This document shows positions 1 through 8,356 of a stretch of DNA of 64,000 bases, piece by piece (positions within the stretch are counted from its first letter, which is position 1; every line of letters starts with the position of its first letter). The translations under genes were made by a program, and so were the position numbers. Source of the stretch: CBDHFQ01 sp965262565. GTDB taxonomy: Bacteria; Bacteroidota; Bacteroidia; J057. Location of the stretch: NCBI GenBank assembly GCA_965262565.1, contig CBDHFQ010000029.1:62001-126000 (forward strand), written 5' to 3'. The notes beneath the pieces were generated by a model. It made no database searches, was not told where the DNA came from, and worked only from the letters and a program-made list of their open reading frames with translations.

Positions 1-21
1 TTTTTGTATTTCCGGAAGCTG

Positions 22-945
22 TCAGTTATTGTTAGCTGAATGCTGAAAATGCCACCATATAGCACTTCTTATAGCATTTATATGAAGTCTTTTTCCAAAA
101 ATCATCAAAGAAAGAACTTGTTTGGGAATCGCTATGAGTAGCATGTACACATAAAACAAGATTAACTGCCACTTTTTTACATTTCTTCTCATAAAGAGAA
201 TGCGATTCCTCAATTGGTAGTGGACATACACAGGACTTTTTAATCCCACAGATGCATGGGTCTTGTGATATACCACTGCAGAAGGTTGGTAATAAATCCT
301 ATATCCGGCTCTTCGAAAGGTACATGACCAATCCAGTTCCTCATAATACAAAAAATAAACCTCAGGCATTTTGCCTACTTTCCTGAATAATTCCTGACTG
401 GTCATCATAGCTGTCCCTACAGCATATACAGTATCTGAAGGAGTATCATACTGTCCTTGGTCTTTCTCTTTATCACCTATGGTTTTGTTTCTTCCAGTAA
501 TGGGGTGGACAGGAGTAAAACCTGCAAATTGAATTAACTCGGGCTGGTCCGCATATTTTATTTTAGGAGAAATGAGTCCGATGTTCTTCTCTTTTTCAAA
601 AGTATTTCGCAGTTCATTCAGGATGCCAGGAGAAAGAATAGTATCATTGTTAACGAAAAATAAATAAGCTCCTTTAGCCTGTAAAGCTCCCAGATTATTT
701 CCTCCAGAAAAGCCAAGATTGCGATCACTGCGAACTAATATGACCCAAGGATATAATTCATTGATAGTCTCCGATGGATCGACCTTAGAAGCATTATCAA
801 CTACAATCGTCTCTACATTAGGATAGTTAAGCTCCCTAACAGAGTCCAGGAATTCACATGTGTCTGATAAGCCATTGTAATTGATAGTAATAATGGATAT
901 GAGTGGAAACGAAGGACCAATGGATTCAAGATTAGCTCGTTTCAT
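22..945 (-). CDS. Family 2 glycosyltransferase (rhamnosyltransferase-like)
   Basis: Predicted to transfer a sugar from a nucleotide-sugar donor onto a growing surface polysaccharide at the cytoplasmic face of the inner membrane. The GT-A core starts at about residue 15 with the ISIITINYNG strand. It continues with ETIVVDNAS (46-53), the NLGFSGGNN segment (76-84) usual in rhamnosyltransferase-like GT2 enzymes, and an NND motif (99-101) in the DxD metal/nucleotide position. A YYEELDW segment follows near residue 200. The C-terminal 60 residues are basic then hydrophobic and may sit on the membrane. The start overlaps the 3' end of the upstream co-polymerase gene by 14 nt, so the two are probably translationally coupled. 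The 307-residue length is normal. Donor and acceptor cannot be read from the sequence. Confidence 0.88.
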   Translation of the reverse strand: MKRANLESIGPSFPLISIITINYNGLSDTCEFLDSVRELNYPNVETIVVDNASKVDPSETINELYPWVILVRSDRNLGFSGGNNLGALQAKGAYLFFVNNDTILSPGILNELRNTFEKEKNIGLISPKIKYADQPELIQFAGFTPVHPITGRNKTIGDKEKDQGQYDTPSDTVYAVGTAMMTSQELFRKVGKMPEVYFLYYEELDWSCTFRRAGYRIYYQPSAVVYHKTHASVGLKSPVYVHYQLRNRILFMRRNVKKWQLILFYVYMLLIAIPKQVLSLMIFGKRLHINAIRSAIWWHFQHSANNN

Positions 946-3088
946 TGATCTCCAAAAAGTTTAAAATCGTTCCAACTTTCTGATCCATCTTTTTTAGATA
1001 GTGAATGGATGCTTTATCCGCTTGCTTTAGGGAAGAGCGGGAAGAAAAGATAGCTAATACTTTATCTACATGTCTTATTAAAAATTTAGTTTCTGTAGTT
1101 TGATTCATATTAGCTCCTTCTAAAAATACAAAATCGTAATCTCTCCCTACATTATTTAGAAATTGGCTGAACTCATCACTTGAGAAGAATTCCTCTGGAT
1201 TAGGATGATTACCTTCACTTCCGATAATGTCCACATTAGGTAGGCCTGAATGAGAAATAACCTGATTGAGTTTAACTTCTCCCTTAAAATATTTTTCAAG
1301 ATGTGGCCTTGCACGACATACTTGCGTCAAATCGGGGTCTTTTAGGTTGGTATCTATAAGCAGAACCTTTTTATAATTTAAGCTGAAAGAATAGGCCAGG
1401 GCAAGCATAATGGCAGATTTTCCCGTTCTCGGTTGTGTGCTGGTAAATAGGAAATATTTAGCCCCAGTAGCGAGCAATTCAAATCGTATCTTCCGGAGAT
1501 TTTGTTTAAACGTCTCCAGCGAAGCATCTGATTGGGTGTTCCTGAATAATCTGGGTAAATCAAGATGTTGGTTATCCAACATATTTAGGCTACCATAGTT
1601 GGAGAGTCCTGAAAATTTTCCAAATAAATAAGGAGAACGAAGATTAATATCAAGATACTCCTGGAAGAAGACAAAGATAATACAAACGATAAAACTCACA
1701 GAACCAGCTAACAGAACCAGGGTACTATTCTTCTCTTTAATAGGCGTTTGAGAAGCGATGGCTTCCTCCACAGGAAAAACGGGAATTCCTGGATTGAGAG
1801 AAGTTATTTTTGCGCGATTTAGTTTGGTTAGAATATCCAGATAATCATTCTTCTCCTTAGTGATATTTTCATTTTCCTTTAAATTAGCAAATAACTTAGG
1901 AGCGCGTTGATTCAAAGAGGATAACTGTTTATTGATGTATTGTTGAACGATCTGCGTTTCCTCTAATCTAAGCCAGATATCAATTCTATGATTTATTCGA
2001 TCTTTTGCAACATCAGATAATTCTGTAAAAGAATCGCTACTATTATCCAAAAGCACTTTCTTAATTTGATTCCTGACTGCTGAAAAAGAATCCTGAATAT
2101 TTGATTGAGGTCTTCTCAATACCATAGCTTCCAGTTTCTTTTCAGTAAGTAGCTCCAACTCATCCTTTAAATTCATGATCTGAACATCATTTCCTTCATA
2201 CGCATCCCTCAAGAACTTTTTTTCACTCTCTTTCATTTTAGCATCCAAATTGCTAAGCAACTGCTGGAGAATGCGATATTTCTCCTTTTCTGCTTCCTGT
2301 TCCATTTGAAGCTCATAGTGCTCTATAATTAATCTCCTGGCATTTTCTGGCGGAAAATCTTTCTGTTCCTCAGCAATTTTGGTCACTTGTCTATCTACAT
2401 AGGCATTCAGAATTTTCTTTTTTTGTTCCACCAATCTTCCCAAAAACTCTGTAGCATCTGTTGACTTTTTTTCATCTACCTGTTTGTAAAATCTGATGAA
2501 TTGGTTCATTAAACTATTTACTACATACGCAGATAAAAATCTTTCCTGTGAGACATAACCTATGATAAAATGATTCAATTTAGCATCTACCTCTATCCTT
2601 AAGCCTTTGCGAATAGATTTGGGATCATATCTCACCAGTTTTAACATGTCGAGATAGATATCTTCCCGCTCCTCTTCAGTAAGCGGTTCCATGTTTTCGA
2701 GCTTTGAATGGAATAGTTGTATACATTTTCGGATCTCTGCATCACTATACCTCTTCTTGATTTTAGAAATATCACTAAATGGTTCACCTGTCTCAAAGTC
2801 ATGGAGAAATAAATCGTAGGATACCAAACTCAGGTTGGAAGTAGATTTTATCAAGTCCAAGAGGGCGCTGAATTTAGGTCCCATGTTGACATACTGAGGG
2901 ATATTTTCTCGCTCATTAGGTGTCAATATCACATTATCTGAAATGCCCAAAGATAATTTCCCTTTGGACTGAAATGTTTCAGGAAGCTGATTTGTGAAAA
3001 GAATGGTGGAGATAACAGCAACTCCAACCACTGAAAAAATCAGCCATTTTTTTCTATAGAGCACCCTCAGAAAATTAATCAACTCCAT
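932..3088 (-). CDS. Wzc/GumC-like polysaccharide co-polymerase with degenerate BY-kinase domain
   Basis: Inner-membrane polysaccharide co-polymerase that would control chain length and export of an exopolysaccharide. The first membrane segment is at about residues 14-32 and the second at about 455-475. Between them lies a long, charged, coiled-coil-rich periplasmic region typical of the Wzz/GumC group. The C-terminal cytoplasmic domain is a tyrosine-kinase/ParA-type P-loop fold: Walker A at 549-558 (TSTQPRTGKS), Walker A' around VLLIDTNLKDP (575-585), and a PEEFFSS motif (631-637) as in CpsD. Two features of active bacterial tyrosine kinases look altered. The Walker B strand ends FLEG, with Glu657 where Asp is usual, and the C-terminal tail has no tyrosine cluster. 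Its stop overlaps the start of the downstream glycosyltransferase. Confidence 0.85.
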   Translation of the reverse strand: MELINFLRVLYRKKWLIFSVVGVAVISTILFTNQLPETFQSKGKLSLGISDNVILTPNERENIPQYVNMGPKFSALLDLIKSTSNLSLVSYDLFLHDFETGEPFSDISKIKKRYSDAEIRKCIQLFHSKLENMEPLTEEEREDIYLDMLKLVRYDPKSIRKGLRIEVDAKLNHFIIGYVSQERFLSAYVVNSLMNQFIRFYKQVDEKKSTDATEFLGRLVEQKKKILNAYVDRQVTKIAEEQKDFPPENARRLIIEHYELQMEQEAEKEKYRILQQLLSNLDAKMKESEKKFLRDAYEGNDVQIMNLKDELELLTEKKLEAMVLRRPQSNIQDSFSAVRNQIKKVLLDNSSDSFTELSDVAKDRINHRIDIWLRLEETQIVQQYINKQLSSLNQRAPKLFANLKENENITKEKNDYLDILTKLNRAKITSLNPGIPVFPVEEAIASQTPIKEKNSTLVLLAGSVSFIVCIIFVFFQEYLDINLRSPYLFGKFSGLSNYGSLNMLDNQHLDLPRLFRNTQSDASLETFKQNLRKIRFELLATGAKYFLFTSTQPRTGKSAIMLALAYSFSLNYKKVLLIDTNLKDPDLTQVCRARPHLEKYFKGEVKLNQVISHSGLPNVDIIGSEGNHPNPEEFFSSDEFSQFLNNVGRDYDFVFLEGANMNQTTETKFLIRHVDKVLAIFSSRSSLKQADKASIHYLKKMDQKVGTILNFLEINETS

Positions 3089-3582
3089 AAATCACATTCA
3101 TTCTTTCGGGGATTACATCCTTTTACTATAACGATTGTTATTAGGTATTATGTTCGGATTAACAGCACTTCAACATCGCAAAATACAAAAAATTTATTTT
3201 GATACCTTTTAATCCAATGCGATGTATTGCATTATACCCATTTTTTAAATGTAGCCGGCATAAAACAAATGTAAAAATAGTAACATTTCTTATATAAAAA
3301 TCTAATTGAACTTGAAAATAATATAAATTAAATATTATCTGATCGTAATAAGGTAAGAACTAAAAAGGGGCAAATTTGATTGTTAATGCATTTTATGATA
3401 AATCATATCAGGAATGATTCATAGACACCTTGAATTTAAAGTGGTAAACGAACCTTAAATCTGTTCTAATATTACATGTCTGGATTTTTGAAAGATCTAT
3501 ACTTATAAACGTTGGAAATACTAAAAATTCCGGCCCACTTTTATTGGTACACTAAGCTGGTTTTTCTAATATCTTTAATTAT
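3089..3582. other. Divergent intergenic region, 494 bp
   Basis: Very AT-rich spacer between the leftward polysaccharide genes and the rightward PAS gene, so it should hold promoters for both. I found no open frame with a credible start. The only symmetry noticed is a weak interrupted repeat, AATGC-N8-GCATT, near 3217-3234. No convincing Bacteroidota -33/-7 promoter pair (TTTG and TAnnTTTG) could be assigned by eye. Confidence 0.5.
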
Positions 3583-4491
3583 ATGAATGAACAACGTTTT
3601 CAGGAGGATCACCTTCCTTCACATATAAGGGAACATGCTAACGATATTAACAATGATTCTACTCAAAGAACCAATTTGCAAAACGCCAAAGGGCTTACCC
3701 ACACAATGCTCTCGACGGATTTGGTTTGGGATATCATAAGTGAGGAAATAACAGCCTTTTCTTTCTTGATTGTTAATGATAAAGGACTTCTGCTTCATTC
3801 CAATAAGGGCGCAGCATCTATGTTAGGAATTGTAGAAGAAGCTATAAATAGTCCCGTTCTCGATAAATTGCTGAGGACAAATTCCTTCAACTCATGGATG
3901 TTACAAATGACCGAATCCATTAATTCAGAAACGGAATTTCTCTTAAGTTATATAGAAACGCATTTGTATTTAAGTTGGCAGGGATATATTCAGGATAATT
4001 CAGGAAGAAACGTTAAAGCCAGCCTTAAAGTTAGAGGAATGTTTGATAATTCACCACAGCTGTTGGGGATGGTACTTATTATTCAACCTATCGAAAGACC
4101 TAAAGATAGCTCAAATGTTCCCTTTTTAGAAGAAAGTTATAGAACGCTTATGCAAAATTTTCCTTCTGGGGCCGTATTTCTGTTTGATGATCAAATGTGC
4201 TATTTTTTTATTGAGGGAAAAGATGTGGAGCAAATGGGCTTTTCGAAAGAAGAGATGGAGCATAAAAATATTTATGAAGTATTTGAAAAGCCATTGGTTG
4301 AATTAGTAGAAAAAGAATATCAAGCTGCACTTAAAGGGGAACATCTCGTCAGAGAAAGGATGTTTAATGGAAAATGGTTCAGGAATCATATTTTACCAGT
4401 AAAAAATGAAGCAGGGGAAATATTATGTGGGATGGTTGTGGCGCAGAATATTCACGAATGGAAACAAAAGTCCGCAAGGGTAACATATTAA
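3583..4491 (+). CDS. PAS-domain protein without a recognisable output domain
   Basis: Soluble cytoplasmic protein of 302 residues. About 40 polar, low-complexity residues come first. A PAS-like fold follows at roughly 45-165 (an FLIVNDKGLLLHSNKGAA-type core strand), then a second, clearer PAS domain at roughly 185-297. The second has the usual pattern: a strand, a GFSKEEM helix, an NIYEVF segment, and a final strand followed by a short charged helix. No histidine kinase, GGDEF, EAL, HTH or methyl-acceptor domain follows before the stop. It may be a stand-alone sensor or partner domain acting on another protein. It is transcribed away from the neighbouring polysaccharide genes, and a role in controlling them is only positional inference. 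Confidence 0.75.
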   Translation: MNEQRFQEDHLPSHIREHANDINNDSTQRTNLQNAKGLTHTMLSTDLVWDIISEEITAFSFLIVNDKGLLLHSNKGAASMLGIVEEAINSPVLDKLLRTNSFNSWMLQMTESINSETEFLLSYIETHLYLSWQGYIQDNSGRNVKASLKVRGMFDNSPQLLGMVLIIQPIERPKDSSNVPFLEESYRTLMQNFPSGAVFLFDDQMCYFFIEGKDVEQMGFSKEEMEHKNIYEVFEKPLVELVEKEYQAALKGEHLVRERMFNGKWFRNHILPVKNEAGEILCGMVVAQNIHEWKQKSARVTY

Positions 4492-4550
4492 CTTTTTCGA
4501 TAGATAAGCTCTGATTATTTGTGCCAATGAGCCGTGTCTTTCCCTTTACA

Positions 4551-5801
4551 TCAAGCTATTCGATCCAATGCTTTTAATCGCTCAAGCAGTGGAGGATGTG
4601 AATAATTTACTTTTACATATAAAGGATGCGGAGTTAAATTACTTAAAGACTCTTTATGTAATCTAATCAGTGCGGTCTGCAAAGGAGTAGGAGAGAACGT
4701 ATCCGCCGCATAATGATCAGCTTCGAATTCATTTTTGCGTGAAAGCGCATTTCCAAAAATACCCAGAATCATTGAAATTGGACTATACAGTAAACCAAAT
4801 CCTAACAGGTTTAAGTGAATGCCCCATTGATCTGCTCCTAGTGCCAACGAAATGATAGACCAATCCAGCAAACGAGATAGAATAAATAACATGATTCCTG
4901 AAGAAAGTACGCTAATAAATAATCCTTGAATGATATGTCTTTTCTTGTAATGGCCAATTTCATGAGCCAATACAGCTACTAACTCATCTGTTTCGTGCTG
5001 ATGGATCAAGGTGTCATAAAGGACTACCTTTTTCTTTTTACCTAAGCCTGAAAAAAATGCATTTGCCTTTTTTGAGCGTTTGGACCCATCAATAACGAAA
5101 ATATTATCCAAAGGAAATCCCGCACGAGAACTGTAGGCTTCCAGCGAAGACCTCAATTCGCCATTTTCTAAAGGAGTTAGCTTGTTAAACAATGGCAATA
5201 TCCAGGAAGTGTAAAAAATGTTCAGAATCAAGGTAAATCCAGACATTACGATCCAAAACCAAATCCAAAATCCATTTCCAAGCCAGTTTACCAACCATAA
5301 AAAGATACTCATTAATAGGCCTCCTAATATCATGGCCAGGAAATATCCCTTTATTTTATCTGCTATAAAGGTTCCTAAGGTCGTATTATTAAAATCGTAT
5401 CGGCTTTCGATCACAAAGGTATGATATAATTGAAATGGCAGCCCAAGTAGATCTGAAATAAAAAATAGCGAACCGAAGTATAAAAGAGGTAGGAGAATAG
5501 GATGTTCTGTAAGCATTCTTAATTGTCCGTCCAGCCAGCCAAACCCTCCACTAATAAGTACCAGGAGAATAATTCCTGTACTTATCAGCGTTTTGATTCT
5601 CCCTATTTTATATAAATCCTGATGGTATTGATACGCTTTTGTATAGGCTTCTTGATCATAATAAGGAGCTACCTCTAGAGGCATGCTCTTTTTATATTGT
5701 TTATGATTTAGATAGGAGAGCCACTCTTCAAAAAGGGTGCTTATGAGGACTATTCCGATAAATATATATAGCAGACTTTCTGGAGTTAGCATATCATTCA
5801 T
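4551..5801 (-). CDS. M48 family integral-membrane metalloprotease (Ste24/CAAX protease 1-like)
   Basis: Zinc-dependent membrane endopeptidase of the M48A group, with active site facing an intramembrane chamber. The zinc motif HEIGH is at 280-284 and the third ligand lies in an EFEADHYA segment near 355-362, so the catalytic set is intact. Membrane segments are visible at about 10-24, 68-88, 101-120, 150-172, 178-200 and in two more stretches after the zinc motif. The 416-residue length is normal for Ste24-type enzymes. In bacteria these proteins are thought to act in membrane-protein quality control, since CAAX prenylation is absent. It starts 5 nt after the Crp/Fnr gene stop and is very likely cotranscribed with it. 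Confidence 0.9.
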   Translation of the reverse strand: MNDMLTPESLLYIFIGIVLISTLFEEWLSYLNHKQYKKSMPLEVAPYYDQEAYTKAYQYHQDLYKIGRIKTLISTGIILLVLISGGFGWLDGQLRMLTEHPILLPLLYFGSLFFISDLLGLPFQLYHTFVIESRYDFNNTTLGTFIADKIKGYFLAMILGGLLMSIFLWLVNWLGNGFWIWFWIVMSGFTLILNIFYTSWILPLFNKLTPLENGELRSSLEAYSSRAGFPLDNIFVIDGSKRSKKANAFFSGLGKKKKVVLYDTLIHQHETDELVAVLAHEIGHYKKRHIIQGLFISVLSSGIMLFILSRLLDWSIISLALGADQWGIHLNLLGFGLLYSPISMILGIFGNALSRKNEFEADHYAADTFSPTPLQTALIRLHKESLSNLTPHPLYVKVNYSHPPLLERLKALDRIA

Positions 5802-5806
5802 GCAAA

Positions 5807-6502
5807 TTATGCGGATACCATTAAGGTTTGTTTAAACGCTTGAAGATCTTTTATTACTATTTTTTTCCGATCAAACTCGATATGACCCTGTTCCCTGAAT
5901 TGATTGAGAATAGTGGTAACGGTTTGGCGAGACGTTCCGGTATAGCTGGCGATTTCCTGATGTGTTAAATAATTTCTGATGATAATGCCTTTATGGGTGT
6001 TGGTACTTTTTTTATCCGCTTGTTCCAAAATATATTCTGCAATTCTGGTTCTGGCATCTTTGAATAATAGTGATTCCAGGCGTTTTTGTGTCATGATAAC
6101 ACGCTTACCGATTAATTTATTTAAAAAAGCCTGAAAATCACCCACATCTCGCATCAGAGATACTACTTCTGTTCTGCTTAAGGTACATACCTGAGTATCT
6201 ACGATGGCCTGGGCATAATCATTTCTTTTCTGTTCTCCGTAAACCGAAAGTTCTCCGAAAATTTCACCGGGATGCAAAATAGCTTTGATCACTTCATTCC
6301 CTTCTTCGGTGTAACTAATAACCTTTACGGCTCCTTCATTAATAAAAAATACCTGATTCGCGAGATCATCTGTCATGTAAATAAATTCGCTTTTCTTGAA
6401 GGTACGCTTTGGTTGTTTTTCATATCTTTCTTCAGCCCCATTGATAGGACAAAAGCATTCAAATAAATTTACATCCTCAAAATACCAAATATTATCACGC
6501 AT
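5807..6502 (-). CDS. Crp/Fnr family transcriptional regulator
   Basis: Cytoplasmic dimeric DNA-binding regulator. Residues about 35-130 form the cyclic-nucleotide-binding-like jelly roll, including the GEIFGELSVYGE stretch that corresponds to the phosphate-binding cassette. A long dimerisation helix follows. A winged HTH sits at about 180-215, with LTHQEIASYTGTSRQTV as the HTH core. There is no N-terminal four-cysteine iron-sulfur cluster like that of true Fnr; the two early cysteines (FECFCP) are not spaced for one. The cassette lacks the Arg-Ser pair of E. coli Crp, so the effector is unknown. It lies 49 nt after the DUF1684 gene and 5 nt before the M48 protease gene on the same strand. Confidence 0.9.
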   Translation of the reverse strand: MRDNIWYFEDVNLFECFCPINGAEERYEKQPKRTFKKSEFIYMTDDLANQVFFINEGAVKVISYTEEGNEVIKAILHPGEIFGELSVYGEQKRNDYAQAIVDTQVCTLSRTEVVSLMRDVGDFQAFLNKLIGKRVIMTQKRLESLLFKDARTRIAEYILEQADKKSTNTHKGIIIRNYLTHQEIASYTGTSRQTVTTILNQFREQGHIEFDRKKIVIKDLQAFKQTLMVSA

Positions 6503-6551
6503 ACTTTTCTAGATATTGTTTGAAGTGATTAGTCATGAATACATAAGCTGG

Positions 6552-7190
6552 TTAATCTTCAAGTTGGGAATAAGAATCAATGTAGTACATTTTTTCTCCA
6601 GCTTGAATTTTTATAGATAATTTGTTGCTTTTGGGTACTAAAGGACATTCAAATCTGTCATTAAACACACATAATGGATTGTAACTATGATTAAAGTCCA
6701 GTTCTACCGAATCGGCTGTTACCTCAAATAAGTCTAAATACCTCCCTCCACCATATGTTTCTTGCCCATTGGTACGATCAAAAAACGGAACAAATAATTT
6801 ATTTCTTAATCCTGGGATAGCCGCAAGTTTCAGGCTTTTGTATGCATATAACTGATGTGTTTCACCTGATATGTGAAAGGACAGCTTAGCCGATAACATA
6901 AAAGCTTGTTTGGTACCCGGTTTGGAGGTGGGTAAATGAATAATAGATGAGTCCTTTATCTGAAGAAATGCCGCCTTTATTCTATAATATTGATCAATAG
7001 GAAAATAGTTAAGTCCTTTAAAGGATTTTCTATCTTTCTTGTTGAATGGAGAACGATGAGGATCTTTAAAGTCTTTATCCTTAGTGGCCCGTATTTCTAG
7101 CAAGCTGGTGGTATAGCTGTCTTGAAAATAAGTAAATGAAAGAAATAAGGATGCGCCAAAAAGTAGTAAACTAGCCTTTAAACCATTCAT
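6552..7190 (-). CDS. DUF1684 domain protein
   Basis: Conserved protein of unknown biochemical function. The DUF1684 signature is clear: an N-terminal hydrophobic segment, an EIRATKDKDF helix, an SPFNKKDRKSFKGLNYFPID stretch, a mid-region GGGRYLDLF motif, and the C-terminal NPLCVFNDRFECPLVP motif. The N-terminus (first 20 residues hydrophobic) suggests export or membrane anchoring. The 212-residue length fits the family. It is 63 nt after the phytase stop and 49 nt before the Crp/Fnr gene in the same direction, so it may share their transcript. Nothing in the sequence reveals a substrate. Confidence 0.85.
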   Translation of the reverse strand: MNGLKASLLLFGASLFLSFTYFQDSYTTSLLEIRATKDKDFKDPHRSPFNKKDRKSFKGLNYFPIDQYYRIKAAFLQIKDSSIIHLPTSKPGTKQAFMLSAKLSFHISGETHQLYAYKSLKLAAIPGLRNKLFVPFFDRTNGQETYGGGRYLDLFEVTADSVELDFNHSYNPLCVFNDRFECPLVPKSNKLSIKIQAGEKMYYIDSYSQLED

Positions 7191-7253
7191 CAGTATCGGT
7201 CATTCTAAGGGTTTTGGTAGATATCTAAGTATAAAATATAATAGAGAAAAACC

Positions 7254-8351
7254 CTAACGATGATGATCTGCTGTGTGAAATCTTTTTATGACTGGTTCAA
7301 TTTTATTCCAGGCTACCATTTTGAAGTTTTGAGCTTCAGCTCTTCCCTCTGTTGTGTAATTCATTCCATCCTGTGCTATAAATATGCCATGAGAGAAAAT
7401 TCCTCCCAAATTAGCTGAACTTACTTCAATTCCGTCAGTATCTTCTGTTCCATCGTATAGACTATCTGAAACTATAAAACTGCCGACATATGGATAAGCT
7501 TCTTCTATAGCGAAAACGGCATATGAATTATTTCCCTGACTTGAAGCTAACAGCCATTGTAAATTGTCGGATCGATAAATAGCCAGGCCCTCTATATCAA
7601 AGCGAATATTTTGATTTTCTCTTCCACTCATTGGGATAAAATGAGGCTGGGAATCCTCTTTCGGTAATGCATCGAATACCCATATCCCATGATTTTCTTC
7701 TCCAACATAAAGTTTGGCTTCTTGATCGTCCGCTACCATACCTTCAGGTTGGGAAGGTACTGAAAAAGTTCTGACTAATTCCCCTTTGATCTCATCGATG
7801 GCCGATACAAGCTTCCATTGTTCTATCAGACCGGTTTTACTGTTAATGAAGGCGTAAAATGTTTCTGTAGCAGTATGTTTAAAAAGGCAAAATCCATATA
7901 CATCGCTCAAATTGGAAGGAATGCCTGTTCCTAAAGGGGTTAAGGTACCAGAATCGGGATCTATAGCGTATAAGAGAATTTGCTGTTGAGATCGTTCGGA
8001 TCCTGCCAGAATATCAACTGAAAGAGTATCGGTCAATGGAAACTGATACCTGACGTCAATATTATTTACCTTCCCAACAGGGTAGGAGCGTACTTTTTCT
8101 CCTTTTAGGGTATAAGTTTCTATTCCTTTCCGCTTGTTCGTACCAAATATGATGCTTTTGGAGGAATCTTTAGGGTGAAGCCAGATAGCGGGATCATCTG
8201 CTGCATCTTCTCCAAAGATACTCTCAACAGACTCAGTTTCAAGGTCTGGATAAACTTCAGGGAAATAATCAGGAGTTGGCAAAAATGAATCGCATGATGC
8301 TGTAAATATATTTAACAGTGCGAAGATAAAAATATGGTAAAATGAAGGCAT
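7254..8351 (-). CDS. Beta-propeller phytase (3-phytase), predicted lipoprotein
   Basis: Predicted to hydrolyse phosphate from phytate (myo-inositol hexakisphosphate) in a calcium-dependent way. The beta-propeller phytase signature is visible: a DDPAIW motif followed by an HPKDSSKSIIFGTNKRKG-type strand, an NNIDVRY blade, a DVYGFCLF blade, a QPEGMVADD blade with EENHGIW, an FDIEGLAIY blade and a late TDGIEV motif. I prefer the start at 8351 over the longer frame to 8393. It gives a signal peptide ending in TASC, a lipobox, and begins just after the upstream receptor gene (stop 8357-8359) instead of overlapping it. The 365-residue length is normal. Pairing with a TonB-dependent receptor is a known arrangement for this phytase class. 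Confidence 0.87.
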   Translation of the reverse strand: MPSFYHIFIFALLNIFTASCDSFLPTPDYFPEVYPDLETESVESIFGEDAADDPAIWLHPKDSSKSIIFGTNKRKGIETYTLKGEKVRSYPVGKVNNIDVRYQFPLTDTLSVDILAGSERSQQQILLYAIDPDSGTLTPLGTGIPSNLSDVYGFCLFKHTATETFYAFINSKTGLIEQWKLVSAIDEIKGELVRTFSVPSQPEGMVADDQEAKLYVGEENHGIWVFDALPKEDSQPHFIPMSGRENQNIRFDIEGLAIYRSDNLQWLLASSQGNNSYAVFAIEEAYPYVGSFIVSDSLYDGTEDTDGIEVSSANLGGIFSHGIFIAQDGMNYTTEGRAEAQNFKMVAWNKIEPVIKRFHTADHHR

Positions 8352-8356
8352 GTAAT

